Source of the DNA: Selenomonadaceae bacterium
GTDB taxonomy: Bacteria > Bacillota > Negativicutes > Selenomonadales > Selenomonadaceae
Direction: 5' to 3'
NCBI GenBank assembly: GCA_017477125.1
Contig: JAFUXN010000108.1
Coordinates: 1 to 48,447 of the forward strand
Length of the DNA: 48,447 nt
Shown here: piece by piece, positions 16,605-26,213 of the stretch
How the letters are laid out: every line of letters begins with the position of its first letter
How positions within the stretch are numbered: position 1 is the first letter of the stretch
Notes under the pieces: generated by a model
Databases searched by the model: none
Told to the model about the DNA's origin: nothing
The model's input: only the letters and a program-made list of their open reading frames with translations
Translations under genes and position numbers: made by a program

Positions 16605-17342
16605 ATGAGGTACAAAATTTTATATCCCGAAGCATTTCCCGTGGTCGAATGTCAATTGGCGCGGGGCGAGAAGTTACAGGCGGAGTCCGACGCGATGATC
16701 GCGATGTCGGATACGATCGACATTGAGGGCAAGATGCAAGGAGAGGGCATCGGAGGAATATTGAGCGGCTTGGCTCGAAAGTTTTTGGCGGGCGAGAGTT
16801 TCTTCTTTCAAGAGATGGTTGCGCGCCGCGGTCCGGGCAAAGTGTTGTTCGGTCACAGCGAGCCGGGCGGCATACTCGATGTTGAGCTCGATGGTTCGTA
16901 CGGCTTGACGGTTCAGAAGAACGGATTTTTGGCGGCGACGGAAGGCATTACGGTCGACACCAAGATGCAGAACTTATCGCAGGGACTTTTGAGCGGCGAG
17001 GGCTTTTTTGTGCTCAACGTCAGAGGGCGCGGGACGGTATTCGTTTCGAGCTACGGAGTGATTCATCCGATCAATCTCGACGACAAGCAGGAAGTGATCA
17101 TCGACAACGGGCATCTGGTTGCGTGGCCCGATTATATGCGTTACGACATTGAGAAAGCATCGTCGCGCGGTTGGATTTCGAGCTTCACGTCGGGCGAAGG
17201 TTTGGTGTGCAGGTTCAGAGGTCCGGGCGTGGTGTTGATCCAAACGAGAAATCCCGGCGGCTTCCAAGATTGGATCAGATCGATGCTGCCGGGTCAAACC
17301 GCGTCGCACAACAACAGCGGCGGCATCAGCGATTTCTTCTGA
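16605..17342 (+). CDS. AIM24 / TIGR00266 family protein
   Basis: 245 aa. Repeated Gly-rich beta segments (GIGGILSGLARKFLAGESFF, LLSGEGFFVLNVRGRGTVF, GEGLVCRFRGPGVVLIQTR) are characteristic of the AIM24/TIGR00266 family, a trimeric beta-barrel-like fold of unknown biochemical role. No membrane segment or signal is visible, so it is probably cytosolic. RBS GAGGTGAC lies before ATG 16605. The stop overlaps a TGATCATG junction with the next gene. Confidence 0.88.
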   Translation: MRYKILYPEAFPVVECQLARGEKLQAESDAMIAMSDTIDIEGKMQGEGIGGILSGLARKFLAGESFFFQEMVARRGPGKVLFGHSEPGGILDVELDGSYGLTVQKNGFLAATEGITVDTKMQNLSQGLLSGEGFFVLNVRGRGTVFVSSYGVIHPINLDDKQEVIIDNGHLVAWPDYMRYDIEKASSRGWISSFTSGEGLVCRFRGPGVVLIQTRNPGGFQDWIRSMLPGQTASHNNSGGISDFF

Positions 17343-17344
17343 TC

Positions 17345-18301
17345 ATGAACACAAGCACCAGACCTGTCGTCGAGGGCGGACTTCTGATCGCCGTCGCTCT
17401 GCTCATGGGGCTCGCCTCGGTGTATTTGCCGATCCTCGGCACGATCATAGAATTTTTTTGGGCGGTGCCGTTCACGGTGCTCGCCGTTCGACAAGGGCTC
17501 AACAAGGCGATCACCGGACTGGTCGCCGCAACCGTACTGCTCATGCTTTTCGTCGGACCGTTGCTTGCATTGAGATTGTCGCTGTCGTTCGGACCGGTGG
17601 GGCTGGCGATCGGTTGGTGCATTCGACAAAAGCATGACGCCGTTCGCATCTTCATCACGACACTCGGCGCGGCGTTTGCGGGACAAATTTTATCGATCGC
17701 GATCATCTTCTTCGTGATGGACATCGATTTCATGCAGACGCAAACCGATTTGCTCCGAGAGATGTTCGACGAAACGCTCAAAGTCTATGAGGAGATGGGC
17801 ATGGACGAGGCGACGCTGACAGAGGCGCGCGAGACCGTCGAGCCGACGATCACGTTGGCGCTCCTGTTGATGCCGACGGTGATCGTGTTGATGGCGCTGA
17901 TCAATGCGGCGGCAAGTTTTTGGGCGTCGAAGGCGATCCTCAAAAAACTCGACATCGATCTGCCGGAGTTCCCGCGGTTTGCCGAGTGGCGCTTCCCGAT
18001 CGTATTTTTATATATGATGGGGTTCGCGTTGATCGGAATGTATTGGGGCGTGACGCGCAATATCGAATGGCTCCACACGATGTCGATCAACGCCAACGTG
18101 CTGGCGATGCTGGCGGGATTTGTTCAGGGACTGTCGTTGATGTCCTTCGCCGCCGATCATTTCAAGCTGTCGAAGCTCATTCGGCGGCTGCTCTTTCTGG
18201 TCGTGCTGCTCAACGGAATGCTGTTGCAGGCGGTGGCGTTCACGGGGCTGTTCGACATGTATTTCGATTATCGGAAGCGACTGACGCGGAAGAAGGATTG
18301 A
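17345..18301 (+). CDS. YybS family membrane protein (DUF2232)
   Basis: 318 aa with about eight hydrophobic segments and the DUF2232 layout: paired N-terminal helices (GLLIAVALLMGLASVYLP), a central soluble loop (about residues 125-165) and a C-terminal helix cluster ending in a basic tail. It resembles the S-component-like membrane proteins that sit next to GdpP in Firmicutes; its ligand is unknown. The frame extends far upstream inside the AIM24 gene, but ATG 17345, two bases after that gene's stop (TGATCATG), is the natural start. It depends on coupling because no strong ribosome-binding site is present. Confidence 0.85.
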   Translation: MNTSTRPVVEGGLLIAVALLMGLASVYLPILGTIIEFFWAVPFTVLAVRQGLNKAITGLVAATVLLMLFVGPLLALRLSLSFGPVGLAIGWCIRQKHDAVRIFITTLGAAFAGQILSIAIIFFVMDIDFMQTQTDLLREMFDETLKVYEEMGMDEATLTEARETVEPTITLALLLMPTVIVLMALINAAASFWASKAILKKLDIDLPEFPRFAEWRFPIVFLYMMGFALIGMYWGVTRNIEWLHTMSINANVLAMLAGFVQGLSLMSFAADHFKLSKLIRRLLFLVVLLNGMLLQAVAFTGLFDMYFDYRKRLTRKKD

Positions 18302-18313
18302 GGAGGTGGGGTG

Positions 18314-20317
18314 ATGCCGCGAAATCTTTCGGCGTGGATCGATCTGACGATACAATTGATCATAATGTTGGTGTTGATATCGGTGCTGGCTCAATACAAT
18401 CTGACGTTGGCGCTTGAGGCGTTGGTGTTGTGGGTGGTGCTGGCGTGGTTCACTCGGGAGCGGTGCGCGGATCGCGGACGCAAGATCGAGATGTACGTCA
18501 AGCATGTGATCGGCAAGTTCGGCGAGATGGGTTCGTATGCGCTGAAGAGTTTGCCGCAAGCGGTGTTGATCGTCGACGGCGAAGGGCGGCTCGAGTGGTG
18601 CAGCAAGAGGACGAAGACTTATACCGACAAGAGTCCCGAGCAAGGCATGATGCTCGATGAATTTTGGTCGGGCATGATGAATGATAAGTTGTTCGGGGCG
18701 GACGGGGATTATGTATTTTCGAGCGGCGAGAAATTTTTCAGGGTGCAACACACGGCGTTGAAGATCGAGAACGAGAAGCCGGCGCTGATAGTGTTGTACG
18801 TGCAGGACGTGACCGGGCACGAACGATTGAAGCGCGAATATGCGGCGAGCCGAACGGTGCTCATCTACGTGCAAATCGACAATTACGATGAGATCACGCA
18901 AGGGTTGAGCGAGGCGGAGAAGACTTCGCTGATGTTGTCGGTGAACGAGACGCTTGACGCGTGGATCAATTCGCTGTCGGGATTTATGAGGCGGATATCT
19001 GAAGATACATATGTGGTTGTGCTGGAGCGTCGGCAATTGGACAAGGCGGTTGCGGAGAAGTTTGATGTGCTCGACAAGATGAGGCAGTTGCTGAGCAAGA
19101 ACCGATTGCCGGTGACGTTATCGATGGGAGCGGCGGCGGCGGACAAACCGTCGGACGAGCAATCGCTGAAGGCGTTGGGCGAGGAGGCTCAAGCGCGATT
19201 GGATTTGGCGTTGGGGCGCGGCGGCGATCAGATCGCGGTGAAGCTCGACGGCAAGATGCAATTCTTTGGCGGGCGCTCGGCGTCGGTTGAGAAGCACACG
19301 AAGACGAAGGCGCGGATCGTGGCGCATGCGGTGCGGGAGTCGATCGAGAATGCCGACGAGATTTTTATAATGGGGCATCACAACGAGGACTTTGATTGTT
19401 TCGGAGCGGCGATCGGCGTGGCGTTCATGGCGCGGCAACTTAAGAAGCCGGTGCACATCGTGTTGAGCCGAATGAACGAGGGCATTGATAAGTTGGTCGA
19501 CATCGTCAAGGACAAGCCGGACTTCGAAGGCGTGTTCATGAAGTCGACGGACTTAACGATGTCGTCGTCGATCTCTCCGTTGCTGTTCGTGGTCGACACG
19601 CACATACCGCACTTGGTGGCGGCGCCCGAGCTGCTCGATCGGATCAGTCATGTGATAGTGATCGATCATCATCGGCGGAGCGAGAATTTTATCAAGAACC
19701 CGTTGATGGTGTACATCGAGACGTCGGCGAGTTCGACGTGCGAGATGGTGACGGAGTTGATCATGTACTTTGGAGATGACGACGTTGAGTTGAGCCGAAT
19801 GGCGGCGACGGCGTTATACTCGGGGATCGTGGTCGACACGAAACAGTTTGCGGTGTCGACGGGCGCACGAACGTTTGATGCGGCGTCGTACCTCAAGAGG
19901 TGCGGAGCCGATCCCGTGATCGTGAGGAATTTGTTTCGATCGGATTACGAAACGACGGTGGCGTTGGCTCAAGCGCAAGCTCGCTCGCAATACCTTGAGG
20001 GCGGAGTGATCATCTCGTACATCGACAAGGTGATCCCGAACGTGCAGGTGATCGCGGCGCAGGCGGCGGACGCATTGTTGCGTGTTGAGAATGTGCGAAT
20101 GAGCCTGGTCTGTTTCCAATTGAGAGATGATGTGGTCGGGATCAGCGCGCGGTCGACGGGCGAGCTCAATGTTCAAGTGATCATGGAGAAGTTTGGAGGC
20201 GGCGGGCATCAGAACGTGGCGGGCGCGCAGGTCAAAGACGGCGACGTCATGGAAATTCGCAAGCGGTTGATTGAGATCAGTCGCAAGTATGTTGAGGAAG
20301 CGGATCGGACGGATTGA
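18314..20317 (+). CDS. gdpP: c-di-AMP phosphodiesterase GdpP (DHH family)
   Basis: About 667 aa with the full GdpP layout: two N-terminal membrane helices (about residues 8-50), a PAS-like domain (about 75-170), a degenerate GGDEF domain (about 175-310) and DHH-DHHA1 domains (about 335-660). Metal-binding motifs are intact: GHHNEDFDCFGAA, VVDTH and VIDHHRRSENF. The DHHA1 motif is GGGGHQNVAGAQ. It hydrolyses c-di-AMP, controlling turgor and wall homeostasis. ATG 18314 has GGAGG about eight bases upstream (a GTG lies directly before it). Following yybS is a conserved Firmicute order. Confidence 0.95.
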   Translation: MPRNLSAWIDLTIQLIIMLVLISVLAQYNLTLALEALVLWVVLAWFTRERCADRGRKIEMYVKHVIGKFGEMGSYALKSLPQAVLIVDGEGRLEWCSKRTKTYTDKSPEQGMMLDEFWSGMMNDKLFGADGDYVFSSGEKFFRVQHTALKIENEKPALIVLYVQDVTGHERLKREYAASRTVLIYVQIDNYDEITQGLSEAEKTSLMLSVNETLDAWINSLSGFMRRISEDTYVVVLERRQLDKAVAEKFDVLDKMRQLLSKNRLPVTLSMGAAAADKPSDEQSLKALGEEAQARLDLALGRGGDQIAVKLDGKMQFFGGRSASVEKHTKTKARIVAHAVRESIENADEIFIMGHHNEDFDCFGAAIGVAFMARQLKKPVHIVLSRMNEGIDKLVDIVKDKPDFEGVFMKSTDLTMSSSISPLLFVVDTHIPHLVAAPELLDRISHVIVIDHHRRSENFIKNPLMVYIETSASSTCEMVTELIMYFGDDDVELSRMAATALYSGIVVDTKQFAVSTGARTFDAASYLKRCGADPVIVRNLFRSDYETTVALAQAQARSQYLEGGVIISYIDKVIPNVQVIAAQAADALLRVENVRMSLVCFQLRDDVVGISARSTGELNVQVIMEKFGGGGHQNVAGAQVKDGDVMEIRKRLIEISRKYVEEADRTD

Positions 20318-20332
20318 TGGGAGTGGTGACGA

Positions 20333-21364
20333 TTGAAGAGAGCGTTGATAACGGGAGTGACGGGGCAAGACGGCTCATATTTGTCTGAGCTGTTGTTGTC
20401 GAAGGGTTATGAGGTGCATGGAGTGATCCGTCGGCACTCGACGGCGTGCACGGAACGGATTGATCATTTGATCGGTGATCCTTCGCTGACGAGCAGATTT
20501 ATTTTGCACTACGGAGATTTGACGGACTCGAGCAATTTACGGTCGTTGATCGATCGGATCGAGCCGACGGAGGTATATAATCTGGCGGCGCAATCGCATG
20601 TGGGCGTGTCGTTCGAGGTGCCGGAGTATACGGCGGAGGCGACGGGCGTCGGGACGATCCGATTACTGGAAGCGATCCGTCAAAGCGGTCGAGCGATCAG
20701 ATTTTATCAGGCATCGACGTCTGAACTGTTTGGAGGGCTGCCGTCGACGGCGCCGCAGAGTGAGAGCACACCGTTTTATCCGAAAAGCCCGTACGGAGCG
20801 GCGAAGCTGTATGCGTATTGGGTGACGGTGAATTATCGAGAGGCGTACGGATTGTTCGCGTGCAACGGTATATTGTTCAATCACGAGTCGCCGCGTCGAG
20901 GAGAGGAGTTCGTGACGCGGAAGATCACGACGACGTTGGCGAGGATCATGAGCGGGCGGCAATCGGTGTTGACGTTGGGAAATTTGAATGCGAAGCGCGA
21001 TTGGGGATATGCGGGCGATTATGTTGAGGGCATGTGGAAGATGCTGCAATGTGATCGACCGTCGGATTATGTGTTGGCGACGGGCGAGACGCACACGGTG
21101 AGAGAATTTGTTGAAGCGGCGTTCGCGGAGGTTGGGATCGTTCTTGCATGGAAGGGCGAGGGCGTGAACGAGAAGGGCTATGATGCATCGACGGGTCGGC
21201 TGTACGTGGCGGTTGACGCGAGATATTTTCGACCTGCGGAGGTTGATTTATTGTTGGGCGATGCGTCGAGGGCGGAGCGCGAGCTTGGTTGGCGACGGAA
21301 GGTCGGTTTCAAGGAGCTCGTGCGCATGATGGTGCAGGCGGACATGAAGGAAAGGCAGAATTAA
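20333..21364 (+). CDS. gmd: GDP-mannose 4,6-dehydratase
   Basis: 343 aa, a short-chain dehydrogenase-type enzyme that converts GDP-D-mannose to GDP-4-keto-6-deoxymannose, the first step to GDP-L-fucose. The NADP-binding [10 protein letters not shown], the active-site region ([10 protein letters not shown]), the [10 protein letters not shown] motif with catalytic Tyr and Lys, and [16 protein letters not shown] are all present. Start TTG at 20333, with GGGAG about nine bases upstream. It lies 15 bp after gdpP and 1 bp before the first fcl copy. Confidence 0.96.
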   Translation: MKRALITGVTGQDGSYLSELLLSKGYEVHGVIRRHSTACTERIDHLIGDPSLTSRFILHYGDLTDSSNLRSLIDRIEPTEVYNLAAQSHVGVSFEVPEYTAEATGVGTIRLLEAIRQSGRAIRFYQASTSELFGGLPSTAPQSESTPFYPKSPYGAAKLYAYWVTVNYREAYGLFACNGILFNHESPRRGEEFVTRKITTTLARIMSGRQSVLTLGNLNAKRDWGYAGDYVEGMWKMLQCDRPSDYVLATGETHTVREFVEAAFAEVGIVLAWKGEGVNEKGYDASTGRLYVAVDARYFRPAEVDLLLGDASRAERELGWRRKVGFKELVRMMVQADMKERQN

Positions 21365-21365
21365 A

Positions 21366-22310
21366 TTGGAGAAGGACGCAAAAATTTATGTGGCGGGACA
21401 TCGCGGCATGGTGGGTTCGGCGATCGTTCGGGAGCTCAACCGTCAAGGGTATCATAATCTGATCACGCGAACGCATGCGGAACTCGATCTCACTCGTCAA
21501 GCGGACGTTGAGAAGTTTTTTGCCGACGAGAAACCCGAGTATGTATTTCTCGCCGCCGCCAAGGTCGGAGGGATAGTTGCCAACAATGATGCGCCCGCCG
21601 ATTTCATGTACATTAACATGATGATCGAGATGAATGTTATCCGCGCGGCGTTCGAGAACGGTTGCAAGAAGTTGGAATTCATGGGGAGCGGTTGCATTTA
21701 CCCGCGCATGGCTCCTCAACCCATCAAGGAGAGTTATTTGCTGACGTCGGCGCTCGAGCAGACCAATGAGGCTTATGCGCTTGCAAAGATTTCGGGACTG
21801 CGTTATTGCGAATACCTCAACCGCCAGTACGGCACCGATTACATTTCGGTGATGCCTTGCAATCTCTACGGACCGAATGATAATTATCATCCGAAGAACA
21901 GTCATGTGCTGCCGGCGATGATCCGTCGGTTCCACGAGGCGAAGGTCGAGCGCAAACCGTTCGTCGAGTGTTGGGGCGACGGCAGTGCTTTGCGCGAGTT
22001 CCTCTACGTTGATGATCTTGCCGACCTCTGCGTCTTCCTGATGAACAATTACAGCGGCAATGAGACGGTCAATGCGGGCTCGGGCATCGAAGTTTCGATC
22101 AAGGAACTGGCAGAGACGGTGGCGCGGATCATCGGCTACGAGGGTGAGATCAGATGGGACACGTCGAAGCCGAACGGCACTCCGCGCAAACTGCTCGACG
22201 TATCGAAGACGGCAGCAATGGGTTGGCGCTACAAGACGGAGCTCGAGGACGGCATTCGTCTCGCGTATAAAGACTTCATGAAAAAATCCTGGGGGGGGGC
22301 TGGAATTTAA
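21366..22310 (+). CDS. fcl: GDP-L-fucose synthase, copy 1
   Basis: 314 aa, epimerase-reductase that completes GDP-L-fucose. NADP site GHRGMVGSA; catalytic Ser and Cys in GSGCIYP; Tyr and Lys in YALAK; active-site His in KNSHVLPA. Start TTG at 21366, 1 bp after gmd. The first ~75 codons are nearly identical in DNA to copy 2, while the middle has diverged. The C-terminus runs through nine consecutive G (22291-22299) and ends in WGGAGI, unlike the tail of copy 2, so slippage there would alter only the last residues. Confidence 0.93.
   Translation: MEKDAKIYVAGHRGMVGSAIVRELNRQGYHNLITRTHAELDLTRQADVEKFFADEKPEYVFLAAAKVGGIVANNDAPADFMYINMMIEMNVIRAAFENGCKKLEFMGSGCIYPRMAPQPIKESYLLTSALEQTNEAYALAKISGLRYCEYLNRQYGTDYISVMPCNLYGPNDNYHPKNSHVLPAMIRRFHEAKVERKPFVECWGDGSALREFLYVDDLADLCVFLMNNYSGNETVNAGSGIEVSIKELAETVARIIGYEGEIRWDTSKPNGTPRKLLDVSKTAAMGWRYKTELEDGIRLAYKDFMKKSWGGAGI
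22291..22299 (+). repeat. Poly-G tract (9 G) in the 3' end of fcl copy 1
   Basis: Nine G in a row, ten bases after a run of A, near the stop codon. Such tracts are prone to length change by slippage. Confidence 0.9.
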
Positions 22311-22349
22311 ATGAATTAATCTTTGCGTGCCATGTTCCGCTCGCCCCTC

Positions 22350-22368
22350 TCGATGATATTTACATCGA
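22350..22368 (+). other. Hairpin in the leader of fcl copy 2
   Basis: TCGATG (22350-22355) can pair with CATCGA (22363-22368). An alternative pairing of CCTCTC (22346-22351) with GAGAGG (22383-22388) would cover the ribosome-binding site of copy 2. The two exclude each other; a regulatory role is only a possibility. Confidence 0.3.
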
Positions 22369-22401
22369 ACAGATTGCATGTTGAGAGGGAGGAACACAAA
22401 C

Positions 22402-23343
22402 ATGGAAAAGAACGCAAAGATTTACGTGGCGGGACATCGCGGCATGGTTGGTTCGGCGATCGTTCGGGAGCTCAACCGTCAAGGATATCATAATCTGATC
22501 ACGCGGACGCATGCGGAACTCGATCTCACTCGTCAGGCGGACGTTGAGAAGTTTTTTGCCGACGAGAAGCCGGAGTATGTTTTTCTTGCCGCCGCGCGTG
22601 TCGGAGGGATTATCGCCAACTCGGAGTCGCCCGCCGATTTCATGTACGAGAATACGATGATCGAGATGAATGTCATTCATTCGGCGATCGCCAACGGTTG
22701 TAAAAAACTTGAATTCCTCGGTTCGGCATGCATCTATCCGAAATTCGCTCCGCAACCGATCAAAGAGGATACGCTTTTGACGGGCTCGCTCGAACCGACC
22801 AACGAGGCTTATGCGTTGGCAAAAATTCTGGGCGTGAAACTCTGCGAACATCTCAATAACGACAATGGAATCAAATACATCTCGATTATGCCGACCAACC
22901 TCTACGGTCCGAATGACAGTTACCACACGCGAAACAGTCACGTGTTGCCGGCGATGATCCGTCGGTTCCATGAGGCGAAGGTTGAATGCAAACCGTTTGT
23001 TGTATGTTGGGGCGACGGCACGCCGACGCGTGATTTCCTCTATGCCGACGATCTTGCCGATCTTTGCGTGTTCCTGATGAACACTTACGACGGCGCTTCA
23101 ACGATCAATGCGGGAACCGGCGTCGAGACACCGCTAAAAGATCTCGCGGAGCTGATTGCAAAGATCATCGGCTACAAGGGCGAAATCAGATGGGATGTTT
23201 CGATGCCCAACGGCACGCCTTATCGAACGATGGATGTATCGAAAGCGGCGGCTCTCGGTTGGAGGTATAAGACAAAACTTGAGGACGGCATACGTCTCAC
23301 TTATGAGAACTTCCTTCGGGGGAATGTGCGCATAGGTGATTAA
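22402..23343 (+). CDS. fcl: GDP-L-fucose synthase, copy 2
   Basis: 313 aa, paralogue of the gene just upstream, with the same role. All key motifs are intact: [31 protein letters not shown] and RNSHVLPA. Its central segment ([20 protein letters not shown]) is closer to the usual fucose-synthase sequence than that of copy 1. The ATG at 22402 has GGGAGG at good spacing after a 91-bp leader, more than other junctions in this run. The copies may have diverged in substrate or may serve dosage. Confidence 0.93.
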   Translation: MEKNAKIYVAGHRGMVGSAIVRELNRQGYHNLITRTHAELDLTRQADVEKFFADEKPEYVFLAAARVGGIIANSESPADFMYENTMIEMNVIHSAIANGCKKLEFLGSACIYPKFAPQPIKEDTLLTGSLEPTNEAYALAKILGVKLCEHLNNDNGIKYISIMPTNLYGPNDSYHTRNSHVLPAMIRRFHEAKVECKPFVVCWGDGTPTRDFLYADDLADLCVFLMNTYDGASTINAGTGVETPLKDLAELIAKIIGYKGEIRWDVSMPNGTPYRTMDVSKAAALGWRYKTKLEDGIRLTYENFLRGNVRIGD

Positions 23344-23363
23344 TATTTTGGGGAGTGAAGTGA

Positions 23364-24680
23364 TTGCACTTGATCTTATTATCGGGCGGATCGGGCAAAA
23401 GGCTCTGGCCCATCTCAAACGATCTGCGCTCGAAACAGTTCATTAAAATTTTCAAGACCGAAGGCGGTCAGTATGAATCGATGCTCCAACGAGTGATGCG
23501 CCAGCTCGATCGAACCAATGAGGACGTCCCGATCACCGTTGCCGCGTCGCAAGCGCAAGAGACTGTCCTTCGAAAATATCTCGGCGATCGAGCAGACATT
23601 TCCTCGGAACCATGTCGGCGTAATACTTTCCCATCGATCGCGCTTGCCGTCGCTCGTCTCCACGATCTCAACGGCGTCGACCGCGATGAGCCGATCGTTG
23701 TCTGTCCCGTCGATCCGTTTGTCGATGATCAGTTCTTCGCCAAGTTCAGTGAGCTCGCCGATGTGATCTCGAAAGGCGAGGCGTCGATGGTGCTGATGGG
23801 GATCGAGCCGACGTATCCGAGTGAGAAGTACGGCTATATCATCCCGTCCGGCACCGATCCGCTCAGTGATGTGGTCGAGTTCAAGGAGAAGCCCGATACG
23901 CCGACCGCTCAAAAATATATCGAGCAGGGTGCGTTGTGGAACGGCGGAGTGTTTGCATTCAAGCTCGGCTACCTTCTCGACAAGGCGCGGGAGAAATTTG
24001 GTTTCAGCGCTCATGATGAACTGCTCGAGAATTATGCGTCGCTGCCCAATATCAGTTTCGATTATGCGGTGGTTGAGCAGGAGGCGAGTATCAAGGTCGT
24101 TCGATACGTGGGCGAATGGAAAGACCTCGGCACGTGGAACACGCTGACGGAGGTGATGGAGACAAACTTCATCGGCGACGTCCGCGCTGACGATTCGTGT
24201 CGAGATGTGCATGTGATCAATGAGCTCGACGTCCCGATCGTGTGTTTGGGCTTGAATGATATCATCGCGTCGGCGAGTCCTGAAGGAATTTTGATCACAG
24301 ATCGTAAACATTCGAGCTACATCAAGCCGATCGTTGAGACGATTCATCAGCAGATCATGTTCGCCGAGAAGTCGTGGGGCACGTACAAAGTGATCGATGT
24401 CGAGCGCGACAGTCTGACGATCAAGGTGACGCTCAACGCGGGCAGTCGAATGAAGTATCACAGCCATGAGCGTCGTCGAGAGGTTTGGAATGTGATCGAG
24501 GGGCGCGGGCTGATTGTAATCGACGGCGACGTTCGATCGATTCAAGCGGGCGACGTGATCGAACTGCCGATCGGGAGCAAGCACATAGTGATCGCCGACA
24601 CCGTGTTGAAGATCATCGAAGTGCAGTTCGGCAGAGAAATCTCCGTCGACGACAAAATTGTGCACGAGACGCGCGACTGA
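23364..24680 (+). CDS. manC: Mannose-1-phosphate guanylyltransferase with C-terminal cupin (type II PMI)
   Basis: 438 aa. The N-terminal nucleotidyltransferase (about residues 1-275) has LLSGGSGKRLWPISNDLRSK and later FKEKPD. A C-terminal cupin (about 330-430: MKYHSHERRREVWNVIEG) is typical of the bifunctional mannose-1-phosphate guanylyltransferase / mannose-6-phosphate isomerase. It supplies GDP-mannose to gmd, so the four genes form a complete GDP-L-fucose set. Start TTG at 23364 after GGAGTGAAGTGA. It is the last gene of the run and is followed by a terminator. Confidence 0.94.
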   Translation: MHLILLSGGSGKRLWPISNDLRSKQFIKIFKTEGGQYESMLQRVMRQLDRTNEDVPITVAASQAQETVLRKYLGDRADISSEPCRRNTFPSIALAVARLHDLNGVDRDEPIVVCPVDPFVDDQFFAKFSELADVISKGEASMVLMGIEPTYPSEKYGYIIPSGTDPLSDVVEFKEKPDTPTAQKYIEQGALWNGGVFAFKLGYLLDKAREKFGFSAHDELLENYASLPNISFDYAVVEQEASIKVVRYVGEWKDLGTWNTLTEVMETNFIGDVRADDSCRDVHVINELDVPIVCLGLNDIIASASPEGILITDRKHSSYIKPIVETIHQQIMFAEKSWGTYKVIDVERDSLTIKVTLNAGSRMKYHSHERRREVWNVIEGRGLIVIDGDVRSIQAGDVIELPIGSKHIVIADTVLKIIEVQFGREISVDDKIVHETRD

Positions 24681-24694
24681 ATGATCGTCGAAAA

Positions 24695-24735
24695 TAAATA
24701 AGGGCGAAGGGAAATCCTCCGCCCAATTTTTTTTT
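24695..24735. terminator. Bidirectional intrinsic terminator between manC and the SPFH gene
   Basis: GGGCG...AGG (24702-24710) pairs with CCT...CGCCC (24716-24724), followed by nine T (24727-24735) for the plus strand. An A/T-rich stretch on the other side (AAAATAAATAA, 24691-24701) serves the minus strand. Confidence 0.85.
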
Positions 24736-24746
24736 GCGCTCAAATC

Positions 24747-26051
24747 TCACGCACGCGGCTTGCCGCACTCCGCGCAGAACTTGCCTTTATTGCCCTCGTG
24801 CCCGCACTCGGCGCACGTCCAACCTTCGGCGGGTTTGGGCTTGCCGCATTCCGCACAGAATTTGCCGGTGTTCTTCGTCCCGCACTCGCATACCCACTCG
24901 CCCGCCGGCGCCGGCTTCGGTTCCCCGCACTCCGCACAGAACTTTCCTCGATTGCCCGCATGCCCTTTCGAACACGTCCAACCTTCATCTGATCCGCGCG
25001 GAGCCGTCGCTTGCTGTTGAGCCTGTTGACGTCCCGCTTGACCCATCGCAAACAGATTTTGAGCGTTGAAGCCGCCCGCTTGCGCCGCCATGTTCATCCC
25101 GAAGAATCCCATCGCCGCACCGTTCGGATTGCTCGCCGCGCTGTTCATCGCCGTCGCCTGCGCCCCGACCAATTGCGCCGCCGCCATCGACGGATCACGG
25201 AACGTCGCATTGCGCTGCAGGTCTTTGATCATCTTCTCGTCTTCTTCCGACGCATTCACATTAGACACGCCGAACGACACGACTTCGATCCCGCGCAACT
25301 CGCCCCACTTCTTGCTCAGCACTTGGTTGAGCGCGTCGGCGATCTCCATGGTGTGAGCGGGCAACGCGCTGTACCTGATCCCCATGCCCGACAGTTGAGC
25401 GAAGGCGGGTTGAAGCGCCGTTTGCAGTTCCGATTTCAATTGAGCATCGATCTGCGAACGATCATAGACGTCGGTGACATTGCCGCACACGTTTGTATAG
25501 AACAGGATCGGATTGACGATCTTATATGAGTACGTGCCGAAGCATCTGATCGAGATGTCGACGTCGAGCCCGATATTGGTATCGACCACGCGGAACGGGA
25601 TCGGCGACGGCGTGCCGTATTTATTGCCGGTGATCTCCTTGACGTTGAAATAATAGATGCGCTGATCCTTGCCGGGCGCTCCGCCGTACGCGAATCGACG
25701 ACCGATCTGCTCGAAAACCAACGCGATTTTCTCTGACAGCCCCGCGCCGTTGGTGAAGATCGACGGCTCGCTGCCTTGATCGTAAGTATATTGACCCGGC
25801 TCGGCGGCGAGTTCGGCAACCTTGCCCTGGTCGACGATGATGGCGCACTGCCCGTTGTTGACGACGATGGTCGAGCCGTTGGTGATGATGTTCTCGCCCG
25901 ACGTGTTCGAGCTCCGACCGTGGAGGCTCTGTTGACGCTGACCTTTGGCGACGAGCACGTCCGAGGTGAGCGCATCGCAATAAAAATTCTCCTTCCACTG
26001 ATCGGCGAGGACTCCGCCAACCGCTCCGAGAGCCGCTTTGATCAAACCCAT
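24747..26051 (-). CDS. SPFH-domain protein with three C-terminal zinc ribbons (YdjI-like)
   Basis: 434 aa. An SPFH/band-7-like domain (about residues 20-330) resembles the 'virion core protein' / YdjI group. An Ala/Gln/Gly-rich hinge (about 300-345) follows, then three zinc ribbons, each ending in GKFCAECG. YdjI-type proteins are linked to membrane-stress responses in Bacillus; the same is inferred here. No signal peptide is present. AGGAGG lies eight bases before the ATG. It is read leftward, converging on manC at a shared terminator. Confidence 0.88.
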   Translation of the reverse strand: MGLIKAALGAVGGVLADQWKENFYCDALTSDVLVAKGQRQQSLHGRSSNTSGENIITNGSTIVVNNGQCAIIVDQGKVAELAAEPGQYTYDQGSEPSIFTNGAGLSEKIALVFEQIGRRFAYGGAPGKDQRIYYFNVKEITGNKYGTPSPIPFRVVDTNIGLDVDISIRCFGTYSYKIVNPILFYTNVCGNVTDVYDRSQIDAQLKSELQTALQPAFAQLSGMGIRYSALPAHTMEIADALNQVLSKKWGELRGIEVVSFGVSNVNASEEDEKMIKDLQRNATFRDPSMAAAQLVGAQATAMNSAASNPNGAAMGFFGMNMAAQAGGFNAQNLFAMGQAGRQQAQQQATAPRGSDEGWTCSKGHAGNRGKFCAECGEPKPAPAGEWVCECGTKNTGKFCAECGKPKPAEGWTCAECGHEGNKGKFCAECGKPRA

Positions 26052-26135
26052 GATATGATCCTCCTGTCGATATTGATGAGCGGATCATTCGCCGTCGGCG
26101 CGCGCGTATCCTGCCGCCGCCTCCATGTAAAATGA

Positions 26136-26164
26136 TTGACGCTTAACCCTCACCGCATTATAAT
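26136..26164 (+). promoter_or_regulatory. Promoter of receptor/RTX cassette 1
   Basis: TTGACG (26136-26141), 17-base spacer, TATAAT (26159-26164). Start expected near 26171, giving a ~43-nt leader before the receptor ATG. No riboswitch or recognisable Fur-like box is seen. Confidence 0.78.
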
Positions 26165-26180
26165 GAGCGTGAAAAAAAAA

Positions 26181-26198
26181 ACGGTTACATGAAACCGA
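26181..26198 (+). other. Conserved leader hairpin of receptor 1
   Basis: CGGTT, a 6-base loop, then AACCG, immediately before the ribosome-binding site. The same hairpin with one loop change precedes receptor 2 (31654-31671). Confidence 0.4.
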
Positions 26199-26213
26199 TT
26201 GGAGGATCACGAC

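Noticed and set aside
23415-24743. A 442-codon open frame antisense to manC, and other long antisense frames
   Set aside because: GC-rich codon bias with frequent GATC/CGATCG keeps antisense frames open. No motifs or starts support them, whereas the sense strand encodes a complete known enzyme.
26157-26185. Minus-strand promoter for the SPFH gene using the palindromic ATTATAAT
   Set aside because: No -35-like sequence is found at the right distance; the plus-strand promoter explains the -10 box.
26165-26213. Cobalamin riboswitch before receptor 1, expected if it were a BtuB-type gene
   Set aside because: The leader is only about 43 nt and lacks the B12-box; the same holds for receptor 2.
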